DNA of 64,000 bases from JAHEKB01 sp049115575 (lineage in GTDB: Bacteria > Bacteroidota > Bacteroidia > NS11-12g > UBA9320). The position numbers and the translations under genes were made by a program. The stretch lies in the NCBI GenBank assembly GCA_049115575.1, contig JAGDZU010000001.1:682001-746000 (forward strand). The letters run 5' to 3'. The notes under the pieces were generated by a model that had not been told where the DNA came from, did not search any database, and saw only the letters and a list, made by a program, of their open reading frames with translations. Shown here one piece after another: positions 9,139-18,818 of this stretch. The stretch's first letter is position 1. Every line of letters begins with the position of its first letter.

Positions 9139-11043
9139 TTACTTTACTTCTTCGAAGTCTACATCTTCCACATCTTTAGCTTCTTCAGAACCATCTGCTT
9201 GTGCATCTGGTCCAGCTTCTGCACCGCCTTCTTGTTGTTGTGCGTTATAGATGTCTTGAGATGCAGCTTCCCAAGCCTTATTAAGGGCTTCTAAGTGCAT
9301 ATCTATTGCAGCTAAGTCCTGAGCTTCATGAGCTTTCTTCAACTCATCTTTGGCAGATTCTATAGCAGCCTTCTTATCATCTGGAATCTTATCGCCATAC
9401 TCACTCAACTGCTTCTCGGTACTGAATACCAAGTTGTCAGCTGTGTTAAGTTTATCGATTTTCTCCTTTTCTTCTTTGTCTGCTTCAGCATTTGCTTCTG
9501 CTTCTTGTCTCATCTTTTCGATTTCTTCTTCGCTCAAACCGCTTGAAGCTTCGATTCTGATGTTCTGCTCTTTACCAGTTCCTTTGTCTTTGGCGCTTAC
9601 GTTTAATATACCGTTGGCATCTATATCAAAAGTCACTTCAATTTGAGGTACTCCTCTTGGTGCTGGCGGAATACTGTCCAGGTGGAATCGACCTATGGTT
9701 CTGTTGTCTTTAGCCATTGAACGTTCGCCTTGTAGTACATGAATCTCCACAGAAGGTTGATTATCTCCTGCAGTTGAAAACACTTGAGACTTTTTAGTAG
9801 GTATAGTTGTATTAGATTCTATAAGCGTAGTGAATACACCACCCAAAGTTTCTATTCCTAAAGAAAGTGGAGTAACATCTAAAAGAAGTACATCTTTTAC
9901 TTCTCCAGTTAATACACCTCCTTGAATTGCAGCTCCAACGGCAACAACCTCATCTGGATTTACTCCCTTAGAAGGAGTCTTGCCAAAAAACTTCTCAACT
10001 TCTTCCTGTATTCTAGGAATACGGGTTGATCCACCCACCAATATTACTTCGTCAATATCGCTTGCACTATAACCAGCATCTTTCAACGCTTGCTCACAAG
10101 GCTTCATGGAGCGCTTTATTAAGTTATCGGCCAATTGCTCAAATTTTGCTCTAGACAACGAACGAACCAAGTGTTTAGGTCCACTATCCGTTGCTGTAAT
10201 ATATGGCAAATTGATTTCTGTTTGAGTTGAACTTGAAAGTTCAATTTTTGCTTTTTCAGCAGCTTCTTTCAAACGCTGAAGTGCCATAGGGTCTTTTCTA
10301 AGATCCATGCTTTCCTCGCTCTTAAACTCTTCAGCTAACCAGTCAATGATTACTCTGTCAAAATCGTCACCACCTAAGTGTGTATCTCCATTCGTAGATT
10401 TCACTTCAAATACACCATCTCCCAATTCAAGGATAGAAATATCAAAAGTTCCTCCACCAAGGTCATATACTGCTATGATTTGATCTTTGTCTTTTTTATC
10501 TAAACCATAAGCCAAAGCTGCAGCTGTTGGTTCGTTAACTACACGCTCCACTTTCAAACCAGCAATCTCACCGGCCTCTTTAGTAGCCTGACGTTGAGAA
10601 TCATTAAAATATGCTGGTACAGTAATAACAGCTCTATCTACACTTGTTCCTAGGTAGTCTTCTGCTGTTTTCTTCATTTTTTGAAGAATGATAGCAGAAA
10701 TTTCCTGAGGTGTGTATTTGCGGTCTCCAATAACTACTCGAGGAGTATCATTGTCACCTTTAACAACTTCATATGTCATATGGCCGATCTCATCTGCCAT
10801 TTCTGAGAACCTGCTTCCCATAAAACGCTTTACGGATGTAATGGTATTGGTAGGGTTAGTGATAGCCTGACGTTTGGCAGGGTCTCCCACTTTACGTTCA
10901 CCGTTTCCGTTGTCCATGAAAGCCACTATGGATGGAGTGGTTCTTCTTCCTTCACTATTAGGTATAACTACAGGCTCGTTACCTTCCATTACTGCAACGC
11001 ACGAGTTTGTTGTTCCTAAGTCTATTCCAATTACTTTACTCAT
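9139..11043 (-). CDS. dnaK: molecular chaperone DnaK (Hsp70)
   Basis: Cytoplasmic Hsp70 chaperone of 634 residues. The N-terminal ATPase domain has the phosphate-1 loop IGIDLGTTNSCVAV, the signature YDLGGGTFDIS and VNEPTAAALAYG. The substrate-binding domain includes the DVTPLSLGIETLGG junction, and the C-terminal tail is acidic (DVEDVDFEEVK), as in other DnaK proteins. It appears monocistronic: grpE and dnaJ are not adjacent, and the next gene upstream is an unrelated lipoprotein 336 bp away. No CIRCE-type repeat was seen upstream. Confidence 0.98.
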   Translation of the reverse strand: MSKVIGIDLGTTNSCVAVMEGNEPVVIPNSEGRRTTPSIVAFMDNGNGERKVGDPAKRQAITNPTNTITSVKRFMGSRFSEMADEIGHMTYEVVKGDNDTPRVVIGDRKYTPQEISAIILQKMKKTAEDYLGTSVDRAVITVPAYFNDSQRQATKEAGEIAGLKVERVVNEPTAAALAYGLDKKDKDQIIAVYDLGGGTFDISILELGDGVFEVKSTNGDTHLGGDDFDRVIIDWLAEEFKSEESMDLRKDPMALQRLKEAAEKAKIELSSSTQTEINLPYITATDSGPKHLVRSLSRAKFEQLADNLIKRSMKPCEQALKDAGYSASDIDEVILVGGSTRIPRIQEEVEKFFGKTPSKGVNPDEVVAVGAAIQGGVLTGEVKDVLLLDVTPLSLGIETLGGVFTTLIESNTTIPTKKSQVFSTAGDNQPSVEIHVLQGERSMAKDNRTIGRFHLDSIPPAPRGVPQIEVTFDIDANGILNVSAKDKGTGKEQNIRIEASSGLSEEEIEKMRQEAEANAEADKEEKEKIDKLNTADNLVFSTEKQLSEYGDKIPDDKKAAIESAKDELKKAHEAQDLAAIDMHLEALNKAWEAASQDIYNAQQQEGGAEAGPDAQADGSEEAKDVEDVDFEEVK

Positions 11044-11379
11044 TATTATTTGATTCGTTTGCCTTCATATTAGCAACATCAATGCCAATAGGCTTTGCAG
11101 AAGAAATATGTCAGTTTAGGTGACAAAAAGACACTTTTAAGGTTTAAGGTGATAAAGCAGATAAGACAATTGTGACCTGCAACACTGATAGACAGCACGA
11201 AATCCATACTTAGAAATTTACGAATTGGTATTTGAATCCACTTTCGCTCAACGTGGGTTCCCCATTACCCCAAAGGGAAATTATTAATCTCAAGGAATTC
11301 TACCTCGTTTATGTGAATGCAGTTGTTTAGCGAGTTTGTGTTACTCACAAAAGTTGATATTATGAAGTCCTAGTGAAGA
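11044..11379. other. non-coding gap upstream of dnaK
   Basis: A 336-bp gap with no convincing ORF, RNA or repeat. It must hold the dnaK promoter on the minus strand, but no exact TAnnTTTG box was found there, nor a CIRCE-like inverted repeat. The half nearest 11380 is unassigned. Confidence 0.5.
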
Positions 11380-12450
11380 CTAATAGAGTACAAAACCCAA
11401 ATTACTAGTCTTTTCAGAGATTTGAAGAGCTTCTCTGGTTTTTCGGTCGAAGCCTTTCATAGACAGTTTATTAATGTGCCTGGAAGAGAAAATCCCAAAG
11501 CCGTTTTCAATATTGGTGAATTCAGGCTTTTTCTGAACTATACCTATTGAAGGTTCGTTAACGCTTATATACGTATGCAAGTCATCCCCTATCCCATATG
11601 TAAGTAAGTCAAAATTCAACAATCTCCTTTTTACATTCAATGTTGAATCCAATTGCGAACTGACAAAACTGAAGAAATTAGCGCTGGGAATTATATTAAC
11701 GGATTGATTGAAGCCATCGAGAGATTTTGTTCTACGGCCACTCAACATAATCCAATCCAATTCTAAGATTCTTGAATCTGTAGTGTCCACATTGCTTATT
11801 TCTTCCACCCTCATTCGCAAAATCATATCATAAGATCTGGCATAAATTCCTTCTTGGAATAAACCTACCACTTTGGAATTGGAGTCTGCGCTAATTATCA
11901 GGCGGGTAGTATTTTTAGAAGCAGGTGATTCCACCTCAGCCTGACCTACGGACAAACAGCTCGATTTTGAAATATGACCTGTAAGAGGATTAAATACCGT
12001 GAGTTTGTACTCATATGTATTAAAGAAGCTAGAAGCCTTTAATTCGGCATTTAACCTATACAGATAATTATATTCATTGCTAAAAATACCGCTGTCTTTT
12101 GGTACACCAATTTCATTGCCATCAACTCTAACTAAAGAATAGGTGTTCTTTTCTACTCCATTCAGAATTTCAGTAATGCTCACAACCAGTGTATCGAAAT
12201 ACAAACTGTCTGGAATACCCGAAAAAGAAAGGGCTCCTGTGTTCTTATCTAAGTAAGCTCGCTGAATTCGAATGTAGTTCACATTGCTGGTTGGATTTAG
12301 GGCACCATAAATAATGGGGATTTCTTTCCATTCAGCAGCTACTTCTAATTCATTGTCACATGAGGTCATTAGACCGCATGCTAACACGCAGAGTATGAAG
12401 CTATAAATTCCTTTTTGCAATCTTTTTAGTTTAGCTTTGCAAACATTCAT
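11380..12450 (-). CDS. lipoprotein of unknown function, DUF4249-like in outline
   Basis: Predicted outer lipoprotein of 356 residues starting at the ATG at 12450. A hydrophobic stretch is followed by a lipobox (GLMTSC). The body is beta-rich, with an early IIYGALNPTSNVNYIRIQRA segment that resembles Bacteroidota DUF4249-type surface lipoproteins. The resemblance is by eye only. The frame runs open for 54 codons further upstream, but that stretch overlaps the divergent gene and has no signal peptide. Its start codon is only 7 bp from the divergent start at 12458, so each promoter must lie inside the other gene. Confidence 0.7.
   Translation of the reverse strand: MNVCKAKLKRLQKGIYSFILCVLACGLMTSCDNELEVAAEWKEIPIIYGALNPTSNVNYIRIQRAYLDKNTGALSFSGIPDSLYFDTLVVSITEILNGVEKNTYSLVRVDGNEIGVPKDSGIFSNEYNYLYRLNAELKASSFFNTYEYKLTVFNPLTGHISKSSCLSVGQAEVESPASKNTTRLIISADSNSKVVGLFQEGIYARSYDMILRMRVEEISNVDTTDSRILELDWIMLSGRRTKSLDGFNQSVNIIPSANFFSFVSSQLDSTLNVKRRLLNFDLLTYGIGDDLHTYISVNEPSIGIVQKKPEFTNIENGFGIFSSRHINKLSMKGFDRKTREALQISEKTSNLGFVLY
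12432..12439 (+). promoter_or_regulatory. -7 box TAGCTTTG for the coiled-coil gene
   Basis: TAGCTTTG is an exact TAnnTTTG match 18 bases before the ATG at 12458. It lies inside the N-terminal codons of the divergent lipoprotein gene, and it supports the ATG over an in-frame TTG at 12437. Confidence 0.6.
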
Positions 12451-12457
12451 ATTTATT

Positions 12458-13588
12458 ATGAGATATATACTATTTACGCTTGTTTTTAGTCTGTCATTTT
12501 TGGTCAATGGACAGAACGTTTTAGGAAGCTTCGATTTTCTTACTTTAGATGAACATTTTGAGTCCTCATCTTCACACTTTCCACAGAAGTATAACGCCAA
12601 AGAATTATTCATGTGGTCTGAAGGGTCTTACATGGTTAAACGAATAGATCCAACAGATTACTCTATATCATATGCACGCCTAGATGAAGAATTGACCAAA
12701 TTCCATATGATCATGGAGTTTGAGTTATTAAAAACAAAGGGCAATGCTGCGGGTCTTATAGTTCATGGACAAAAACAAGGAAATGGCGGAATAGTAATAG
12801 AGATAAACAGCAAGAAGAGATTCCGGATTAAGAAGCTTTACAATGGGCAAGAAAAGTATCTGAGCATCAGTAAAAAAGACGGTTGGTTAAAGAGTAAATA
12901 CTTGCGTAAAACCGGGACAAATACAATAGAGGTAAAAGCAGCAAATGGATACTATGACCTTTACATAAACGGCTATTTTACGTATACTGTTTTTGATCTC
13001 CAATTTGTTGGTGGGCAATGTGGGTTCTATGTTAAGGGTGGTACTGAAATGAAAGTGCATGCAGTTAGCATTTTTGAAGAAGGAGTTAGCGCTGATGGAC
13101 CCATTACTGACCAAGGTGAAGATAGCACTGATAATGCTGGAGTAGACCCCTCGTTCCAAGAAGTGATATTGTTGTTCAAAACAAAAATTGATCAGCAACA
13201 AAATGAAATTAGTCAATTACAGGCAGAAGTAGATAGGTGTAAAGCTCAACTCAATTATGATACAACCTTAGTGAGCAGGTCTTCGGATTTAGAAACTGAA
13301 AATGACAGATTGTTATTTCTTCTAGACTCTACCAGCAGTGCGCTGGAGATTGCAACTAAAAGACTTGAGTATCTCGAGTCTTTCAGAGAAGATGTTGAAG
13401 CGGGGAGCAATGGTGATTTGGTACTAAATTTAACCAGCATCTTGGCCGATATTAAAAAAGAAAATGCAAGTTTGAAGGAAGAGAATAAAGCTCTTAAAAC
13501 TGAAAACGCAGAATTGGACAAAGGCAATGCTATCTTGTTAAGAGAAGTAGAAAGACTAAGAAAACTGATAGAACTTCAAAATCAATAG
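12458..13588 (+). CDS. secreted protein with lectin-like fold and C-terminal coiled coil
   Basis: A 376-residue exported protein. The signal peptide ends near VNGQ. Residues about 20-210 look like a concanavalin/DUF1080-type beta sandwich, judging by AGLIVHGQKQGNGG, NTIEVKAANGYYDLYING and GGQCGFYVKGG. From about 235 to the end is a long charged, leucine-rich coiled coil. No catalytic signature stands out, so binding or a structural envelope role is more likely than catalysis. It ends two bases before panB and may be co-transcribed with it. Confidence 0.7.
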   Translation: MRYILFTLVFSLSFLVNGQNVLGSFDFLTLDEHFESSSSHFPQKYNAKELFMWSEGSYMVKRIDPTDYSISYARLDEELTKFHMIMEFELLKTKGNAAGLIVHGQKQGNGGIVIEINSKKRFRIKKLYNGQEKYLSISKKDGWLKSKYLRKTGTNTIEVKAANGYYDLYINGYFTYTVFDLQFVGGQCGFYVKGGTEMKVHAVSIFEEGVSADGPITDQGEDSTDNAGVDPSFQEVILLFKTKIDQQQNEISQLQAEVDRCKAQLNYDTTLVSRSSDLETENDRLLFLLDSTSSALEIATKRLEYLESFREDVEAGSNGDLVLNLTSILADIKKENASLKEENKALKTENAELDKGNAILLREVERLRKLIELQNQ

Positions 13589-13590
13589 TT

Positions 13591-14409
13591 ATGAGTGTAG
13601 CTAAGAACGACATTAAGAAAGTAACTACTCATCAATTACAAGAGATGAAAGCTAGGGGAGAAAAAATCTCTATGCTTACAGCTTATGACTTCTCATATGC
13701 TCAAATCATTGATGATGCAGGAATAGATGTGATTCTGGTTGGGGATTCTGCTTCCAATGTAATGGCAGGGCATATATCTACTCTTCCAATCACTCTCGAT
13801 CAGATGATTTATCACGCTCAGAGTGTGGTTAGAGCAGTAGACAGAGCGCTTGTTGTGGTTGATATGCCTTTTGGTTCTTATCAAGGTAATAGCAGTGAAG
13901 CCTTGCGCTCCGCTATTCGAATTATGAAAGAGTCTGGAGGGCATTCTGTTAAATTAGAAGGTGGAGAAGAAATTATTGAATCAGTAAAACGAATCTTATC
14001 TGCTGGCATTCCAGTTATGGGGCATTTAGGGCTCACACCGCAAAGCATTTATAAATTTGGAACATATACCGTTAGAGCCAAAGAAGAGGAAGAAGCCATA
14101 AAACTTAAACAGGATGCTAAATTGCTTGAAGAAGCAGGTTGTTTTTCTATAGTGCTTGAAAAAATACCAGCAGAATTAGCCAAAGAAGTGGCTGAATCTG
14201 TGAGCATTCCTGTCATAGGCATAGGCGCAGGGAATGAGGTTGATGGACAGGTTCTGGTATTACACGATATGCTTGGAATAACTAAAGAATTCCACCCTCG
14301 ATTTCTGAGAAGATATTTAGACTTATACTCCGAAATAAAAGGTGCTGTTGGCCAATACATTAAAGATGTAAAAAGCACCGATTTCCCTAGTGACAAAGAA
14401 CAATACTAG
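13591..14409 (+). CDS. panB: 3-methyl-2-oxobutanoate hydroxymethyltransferase
   Basis: Ketopantoate hydroxymethyltransferase, the first committed step to pantothenate and CoA, using 5,10-methylene-THF. The 272 residues match the family. The metal and substrate region is LVGDSASNVMAGH, followed by VVDMPFGSYQ, KLEGGEE, PVMGHLGLTPQ and IGIGAGNEVDGQVLVLHDMLG. All expected motifs are intact. panC and panD are not in the window. The 3' end overlaps the next gene by 20 bp. Confidence 0.97.
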   Translation: MSVAKNDIKKVTTHQLQEMKARGEKISMLTAYDFSYAQIIDDAGIDVILVGDSASNVMAGHISTLPITLDQMIYHAQSVVRAVDRALVVVDMPFGSYQGNSSEALRSAIRIMKESGGHSVKLEGGEEIIESVKRILSAGIPVMGHLGLTPQSIYKFGTYTVRAKEEEEAIKLKQDAKLLEEAGCFSIVLEKIPAELAKEVAESVSIPVIGIGAGNEVDGQVLVLHDMLGITKEFHPRFLRRYLDLYSEIKGAVGQYIKDVKSTDFPSDKEQY

Positions 14410-14878
14410 CTTGCATAAAGCCATTGCAAATACCAAGCAAACAAGAAAGAACTTCTATCTGCTTTTAAAGAATTTGAGTTTAGATCAACTCAATCAAATC
14501 CCTTCTGGATTCAACAATAATCTGATTTGGAATTTTGGTCACATCTTAGTTACCCAACAATTACTGTGTTACAGAATGGCTAATCTAGAAGCACTGCTTC
14601 CTGATGATTTTATTGACTCTTACAGAAAAGGTTCAAAGCCCATCGGCTATATTGGCGCTAATGAATGGCAAAAAATGAAAGATTTTTCTAGACATTCTCT
14701 AGATAAAATGGAAGAGGATTTAGCTCAAGGGAAATTCAAAAATTATAAAGAATATAGCACGAGTTACGGTTTGACTTTGAAATCTATTGAAGATGCTATT
14801 AACTTTAACGCCCTGCATGAAGCTATGCACTTGGGATATGCCATGGCCCTGTTAAGGGCTGTAGAGTCAAATAAATGA
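14390..14878 (+). CDS. DinB-like four-helix protein
   Basis: A 162-residue protein of the DinB/YfiT-like putative metal-binding fold. Histidines expected to bind a divalent metal appear in WNFGHILV and in ALHEAMHLGYAMAL. The reaction is unknown; relatives include thiol-dependent transferases. GTG at 14390 is used as start, giving a 20-bp overlap with panB; a TTG seven codons on is an alternative. It overlaps the K+ channel gene as ATGA. A second, distant DinB-like gene lies at 23450. Confidence 0.8.
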   Translation: MTKNNTSLHKAIANTKQTRKNFYLLLKNLSLDQLNQIPSGFNNNLIWNFGHILVTQQLLCYRMANLEALLPDDFIDSYRKGSKPIGYIGANEWQKMKDFSRHSLDKMEEDLAQGKFKNYKEYSTSYGLTLKSIEDAINFNALHEAMHLGYAMALLRAVESNK

Positions 14879-15660
14879 AACAGAAAATTGTACATCTTGT
14901 AGAACAAGGAGACCACGGTTATAAGTTAAATAAATACTTTGATTACGGCATACTGTTCTTGATTGCTCTTAATGTAGTAGCAATTATTCTAGAAACTGTG
15001 CCTTCTATTTATGCTCCTCATGCCAGGCAATTCAGAATTTTTGATGTGATTTCAGTGATTATTTTTAGCATAGAATATTTGCTGAGAGTTTATGTCTCTG
15101 ACATCACTCACCCCTCTTCTTCTAGGATACGTTCGGCAGGAAAATTTGCGCTATCAGGATATGGAATCATAGACATATTAGCTATTATTCCATTTTATCT
15201 TCCTTTCTTCTTCCCAATAGATTTAAGAATACTTCGCTTGCTTAGATTTATGAGGTTTGCTCGTCTGTTTAAGATAGCTCGATACAATAAATCTCTTAAC
15301 ATACTCTGGCACGTAATTAAAAGTAAGAAAGTAGAATTTGGAATTATTGGGATTGCTGCCCTTATAATTTTGGTTATTTCATCAACCTTAATCTATTATG
15401 CCGAAGGTTCGGAACAACCAGACCAATTTCCGAGCATTGCAGCATCACTTTATTGGGCTGTCTCTACAGTAACTTCTCTCGGTTATGGTGATGTATATCC
15501 CGTAACTAATTTAGGTAAACTCCTCGCTTCTGTGGTCTCTATATTGGGTATTGGACTGGTGGCAGTACCTACTGGATTAATCAGTTCTGGATTCTTTGAA
15601 ATGCGTAGAACAAATAGGAAGAATTGCCCGCATTGTGGCGAACCTCTTGAGAATCATTAA
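14875..15660 (+). CDS. voltage-gated potassium channel (Kv-like)
   Basis: Inner-membrane K+ channel of 261 residues with six helices. S4 is recognisable as RILRLLRFMRFARLFKIAR near residue 120, with arginines every third or fourth position. The pore loop carries the selectivity filter TVTSLGYGD near residue 200. The tail ends with a CPHCGEP knuckle that could bind zinc or form a small cytoplasmic cap. The start overlaps the DinB-like stop by four bases, so translation is probably coupled. Confidence 0.93.
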   Translation: MKQKIVHLVEQGDHGYKLNKYFDYGILFLIALNVVAIILETVPSIYAPHARQFRIFDVISVIIFSIEYLLRVYVSDITHPSSSRIRSAGKFALSGYGIIDILAIIPFYLPFFFPIDLRILRLLRFMRFARLFKIARYNKSLNILWHVIKSKKVEFGIIGIAALIILVISSTLIYYAEGSEQPDQFPSIAASLYWAVSTVTSLGYGDVYPVTNLGKLLASVVSILGIGLVAVPTGLISSGFFEMRRTNRKNCPHCGEPLENH

Positions 15661-15671
15661 GACCCCTTCGC

Positions 15672-16556
15672 GTGAAAACAATCCTTTGGATATTGATATT
15701 AGTTACAGCAAGTGCTTGCATGAGCAAGACTTACTATGACAATGGGCAATTAGAATCTAAAGGTAGAACAGACCGGGAGGGAAAACAGCATAAAGTATGG
15801 GAATACTATAACCAAGAAGGCCTGCTAATTTCCGTTGTAAACTTTGATCATGGCTCTAAAGAAGGCGAACGAATCGACTATGAAAACGGTGTGATTAGTA
15901 AACGAATGAGCTACAAAGATGACCAGCTTAACGGTTTGTATGAAGAGTTTTACCCCAATGGCAAATTGAGCAGTAAAAGATTTTATTCCTCTGATTTGTT
16001 GAATGGTGCATTTAGCAGTTTTTATGAAAGTGGTGAAGTGAATACCACAAGTTCGTACCTAGATGACCAACTCCACGGATTATATAAAACGTATCACCAA
16101 AATGGACAAGTGCTCCAGGAAAAGAGTTTTGAGTTCGGCATAGCTGTGGGAGAAGAAGTTCAATTTTTTGAGGATGGTACGCTCAAACTAAAAGGAAATT
16201 GGCGTAATGGTTTTAAACAAGGGAACTGGAAGAAATATCACGAGAATGCTGTACTTTTCTACAGCGCAAACTATCTCAATGATAGTCTTAGCGGCACATA
16301 TACACAATACTATAAAAACGAACAGCTCAATATCACAGGGCAATACCTTAACGGGCTCAAACACGGTCATTGGGTCATCTATTTTGATAATGGCCACAAG
16401 CACTCATCAGGCTATTATATTGATGGTCTAAAGGATGGTAATTGGAAATACTACAAAGACAATGAATTGGACCATGAGCTTTGCTATTCCGAAGGGGATG
16501 AGTTCGATTGTGATGACCTTTGGGATTTTGATTGGGACTGGTTTTTTACTTTCTAA
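15672..16556 (+). CDS. YwqK/MORN-variant repeat lipoprotein
   Basis: A 294-residue lipoprotein from a GTG start, with signal peptide and lipobox TASAC (Cys about 16). The rest is tandem MORN-variant repeats of about 23 residues of the form YYxNGQLxxxGxYxxGxxxGxW, at least ten copies, as in the family named toxin-antitoxin YwqK antitoxin. No toxin-like partner is adjacent, so the antitoxin label should not be taken as function. The last residues are strongly acidic and aromatic (DDLWDFDWDWFF). Confidence 0.8.
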   Translation: MKTILWILILVTASACMSKTYYDNGQLESKGRTDREGKQHKVWEYYNQEGLLISVVNFDHGSKEGERIDYENGVISKRMSYKDDQLNGLYEEFYPNGKLSSKRFYSSDLLNGAFSSFYESGEVNTTSSYLDDQLHGLYKTYHQNGQVLQEKSFEFGIAVGEEVQFFEDGTLKLKGNWRNGFKQGNWKKYHENAVLFYSANYLNDSLSGTYTQYYKNEQLNITGQYLNGLKHGHWVIYFDNGHKHSSGYYIDGLKDGNWKYYKDNELDHELCYSEGDEFDCDDLWDFDWDWFFTF

Positions 16557-16572
16557 TTTTTATCCAATAAGC

Positions 16573-16604
16573 TTTGGCTGAGAAACCAACTTAATATAGG
16601 TTTG
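16573..16604 (+). promoter_or_regulatory. promoter of the saccharopine-dehydrogenase-like gene
   Basis: A TTTG at 16573-16576 is followed after 20 bases by TAGGTTTG at 16597-16604, a good match to the Bacteroidota -33/-7 arrangement. The ATG is only 7 bases after the box, implying a very short leader. Confidence 0.65.
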
Positions 16605-16611
16605 AAGCAAG

Positions 16612-17946
16612 ATGAAAAATGTGGTTGTTTTAGGTGCAGGTCTGTCTTCTAATCAGTTGATTAGCTATTTGGAAGACGAAGGTGGAAAACACAATTGGCA
16701 GCTGAAAGTAGTAGATCGAGATCTTGATCTTATCAAATCCAAAACCAAAGAGTCCACCCAGCGTTCAACAGCTGATTTATCTAAAAAAGAAGAGATTTCT
16801 AAAGCCATTTTAGGGGCAGATTTAGTAGTAAGCATGCTTCCTGCCCGTATGCACCTTGCTGTAGCTGAACTATGTTTAGAGCAAGCTATACATCTAGCCA
16901 CTGCATCATATTTAAGCCCAGAAATTAAAGCCCTGAATGAATCGGTAATTCACAAAAAGCTCATTTTCCTTAATGAATGCGGATTAGACCCCGGCTTAGA
17001 TCATCTATCTGCCATGGAAATGTTTGAGGACATTAGATCTAAGGGTGGCGAGATTACCGAGTTTGAAAGCTTTACAGGAGGCTTGGTTGCTCCCGACTGC
17101 GAAGACAACCCGTGGAGATACAAATTCACATGGAATCCAAGAAACGTTGTACTAGCGAGCCAAGGTGGAGCTGTAAAATTTCTCCATAACGGAAGGTATA
17201 AGTATATCCCCTACCATCGGGTATTTAGAAGAACGGAAATAGTACAAATAGAGGGTTATGGAAAATTTGAGGGTTATGCTAATAGAGACTCCCTAAAATA
17301 CAGAGAAACTTATGGTCTTGAAAAGGTACAAACCATGTACAGAGGTACCTTTAGAAGACCTGGATTTTCCAAGGCTTGGAATTGTTTGGTGCAACTCGGT
17401 GCAACTGATGACTCTTATGTAGTAGAAGATTGCGAGAATATGAGTCATAGAGATTTTGTAAATACTTTCTTGGCTTATCACCCTACGGACAGTGTAGAAC
17501 TGAAACTCAAACAGTATCTCAAAATAGATCAAGATGATACGGAGCTTTGGGAAAAATTGGAATCTATTGGTTTGTTCAGCAATGAATCTATTGGCTTAAG
17601 CAAAGCTAGTCCTGCTCAAATCCTACAGCATATACTTCAAAAAAGTTGGTCTCTTAAAGATAACGACAGAGACATGATAGTGATGTGGCACAAAATCACC
17701 TATCAGTTAAATGGGAAAAGCTTTGTGAAAGAAAGCAGTATGGTTACAGAAGGCGAGAGTAATGGTAAAACAGCCATGGCTAGAACTGTAGGTATACCAC
17801 TAGCTATAGCATGTAAGCTAATCTTGCTAGGGAAAATCGAACAACGAGGATGCGTTCTGCCTGTATCCCAAGAATTCTATGCGCCTATCTTAAAGGAATT
17901 AGAGGGCTTTGACATTCACTTTAATGAAACTGAGAAAGAAGCTTAG
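16612..17946 (+). CDS. saccharopine dehydrogenase-type oxidoreductase
   Basis: NAD(P)-dependent oxidoreductase of 444 residues. It has an N-terminal Rossmann motif (VVLGAGLSSNQL), a middle ADLVVSMLPARMH segment and the ECGLDPGLDHLSAMEMF active-site region of the saccharopine reductase/dehydrogenase family. In Bacteroidota this form is generally annotated as part of lysine metabolism through saccharopine. The direction (degradation or alpha-aminoadipate chemistry) cannot be read from sequence, and no LKR or aminoadipate gene is nearby. The 3' end overlaps the convergent DUF4249 gene by 4 bp. Confidence 0.9.
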   Translation: MKNVVVLGAGLSSNQLISYLEDEGGKHNWQLKVVDRDLDLIKSKTKESTQRSTADLSKKEEISKAILGADLVVSMLPARMHLAVAELCLEQAIHLATASYLSPEIKALNESVIHKKLIFLNECGLDPGLDHLSAMEMFEDIRSKGGEITEFESFTGGLVAPDCEDNPWRYKFTWNPRNVVLASQGGAVKFLHNGRYKYIPYHRVFRRTEIVQIEGYGKFEGYANRDSLKYRETYGLEKVQTMYRGTFRRPGFSKAWNCLVQLGATDDSYVVEDCENMSHRDFVNTFLAYHPTDSVELKLKQYLKIDQDDTELWEKLESIGLFSNESIGLSKASPAQILQHILQKSWSLKDNDRDMIVMWHKITYQLNGKSFVKESSMVTEGESNGKTAMARTVGIPLAIACKLILLGKIEQRGCVLPVSQEFYAPILKELEGFDIHFNETEKEA

Positions 17947-18818
17947 AGTGATTCTCGATCTTCTGTTCTGGTGTAACAACCAAATATTCCTAGTCCCCCC
18001 GTTATATTTCCTGAGTTTTGAATAGTAGATGCTAGAGGTCCTCCATAAATATGGTTGTTTTCAAGAAGGTCTAGGTAATAGGCAAAGAAGACCGATGAGA
18101 GTCCTTTCATTTCAGCAACCACCTCATAGGGAGTTCTATCGCTATACTTAAACAAATCAGCTCGTACATACTTGATTTTCATGGTTTTGGTTCCACCATG
18201 TATTAACTTATCATCAAATAAAGCAAAGTGATTGTTTGCGTTGATGGTATTGATATTTGAAATGAAAATTTTCTCCGAAGAATTGAAATTGAGCGGTTCT
18301 TTAAACCAGGTAGTATCTCCATTACTCTCCTTAAAAGAGATGTAATACAACTCCAATAAATAGTATTCCTTTATGTCGTGATCTTTCAACTCAAGTGTGA
18401 GCTCATCATAGTCATCTACCAATTGCCTTTCCACTATTCTAAAATCTGGCTCTTCAAGAGGCATGCTGTCTTTAGCATTTACTACAGGATAATCCTCCGC
18501 TTCCAGTACAAGTTCATACTCATTGCCTTTTTGCAACTGAACGGTTGTTCCCAAAGCACCTGAATCAATTAAATAGATTTGGTCGTGTATGACTATGCCG
18601 TTCTCCAATACGATAAGCCGAGCGTCATGAATATTGGATCTATACTTAGGTTCATGAAGCAAGTCTACGTTTTCAGAAAGAGCCATACTCAATTGCATGT
18701 CTGAATGAACAGCAGCATTCACTACCAGCTTACGTTCAAATCCATCTACTATGATAGGCAATTGCCTCTCGCAGGAGATAGCTATTAATGCAAGAGCTAT
18801 GTATAATATTTTTCTCAA
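17943..18818 (-). CDS. DUF4249 family lipoprotein, partner of TonB receptor
   Basis: A 291-residue lipoprotein from a TTG start; signal peptide and lipobox AISC (Cys 16). The N-terminal KLVVNAAVHSDMQLSMALSEN pattern and the following beta-rich domain fit DUF4249, a family usually encoded directly after a TonB-dependent receptor. It is probably a surface lipoprotein lid or binding partner like SusD, though unrelated to SusD in sequence. The start overlaps the receptor stop (TTGA). It is the last gene of the ECF sigma/FecR/receptor operon, so its ligand should be the signal for the system. Confidence 0.85.
   Translation of the reverse strand: MRKILYIALALIAISCERQLPIIVDGFERKLVVNAAVHSDMQLSMALSENVDLLHEPKYRSNIHDARLIVLENGIVIHDQIYLIDSGALGTTVQLQKGNEYELVLEAEDYPVVNAKDSMPLEEPDFRIVERQLVDDYDELTLELKDHDIKEYYLLELYYISFKESNGDTTWFKEPLNFNSSEKIFISNINTINANNHFALFDDKLIHGGTKTMKIKYVRADLFKYSDRTPYEVVAEMKGLSSVFFAYYLDLLENNHIYGGPLASTIQNSGNITGGLGIFGCYTRTEDRESL

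Noticed and set aside
11044..11379. CIRCE or heat-shock operator upstream of dnaK
   Set aside because: No TTAGCACTC-N9-GAGTGCTAA-like repeat is present in the gap.
13600..14409. A riboswitch upstream of panB
   Set aside because: Only two bases separate panB from the previous gene, leaving no leader.
15672..16556. Toxin-antitoxin module, from the YwqK antitoxin family name
   Set aside because: The protein is a lipoprotein of MORN-variant repeats and no toxin-like gene is adjacent.
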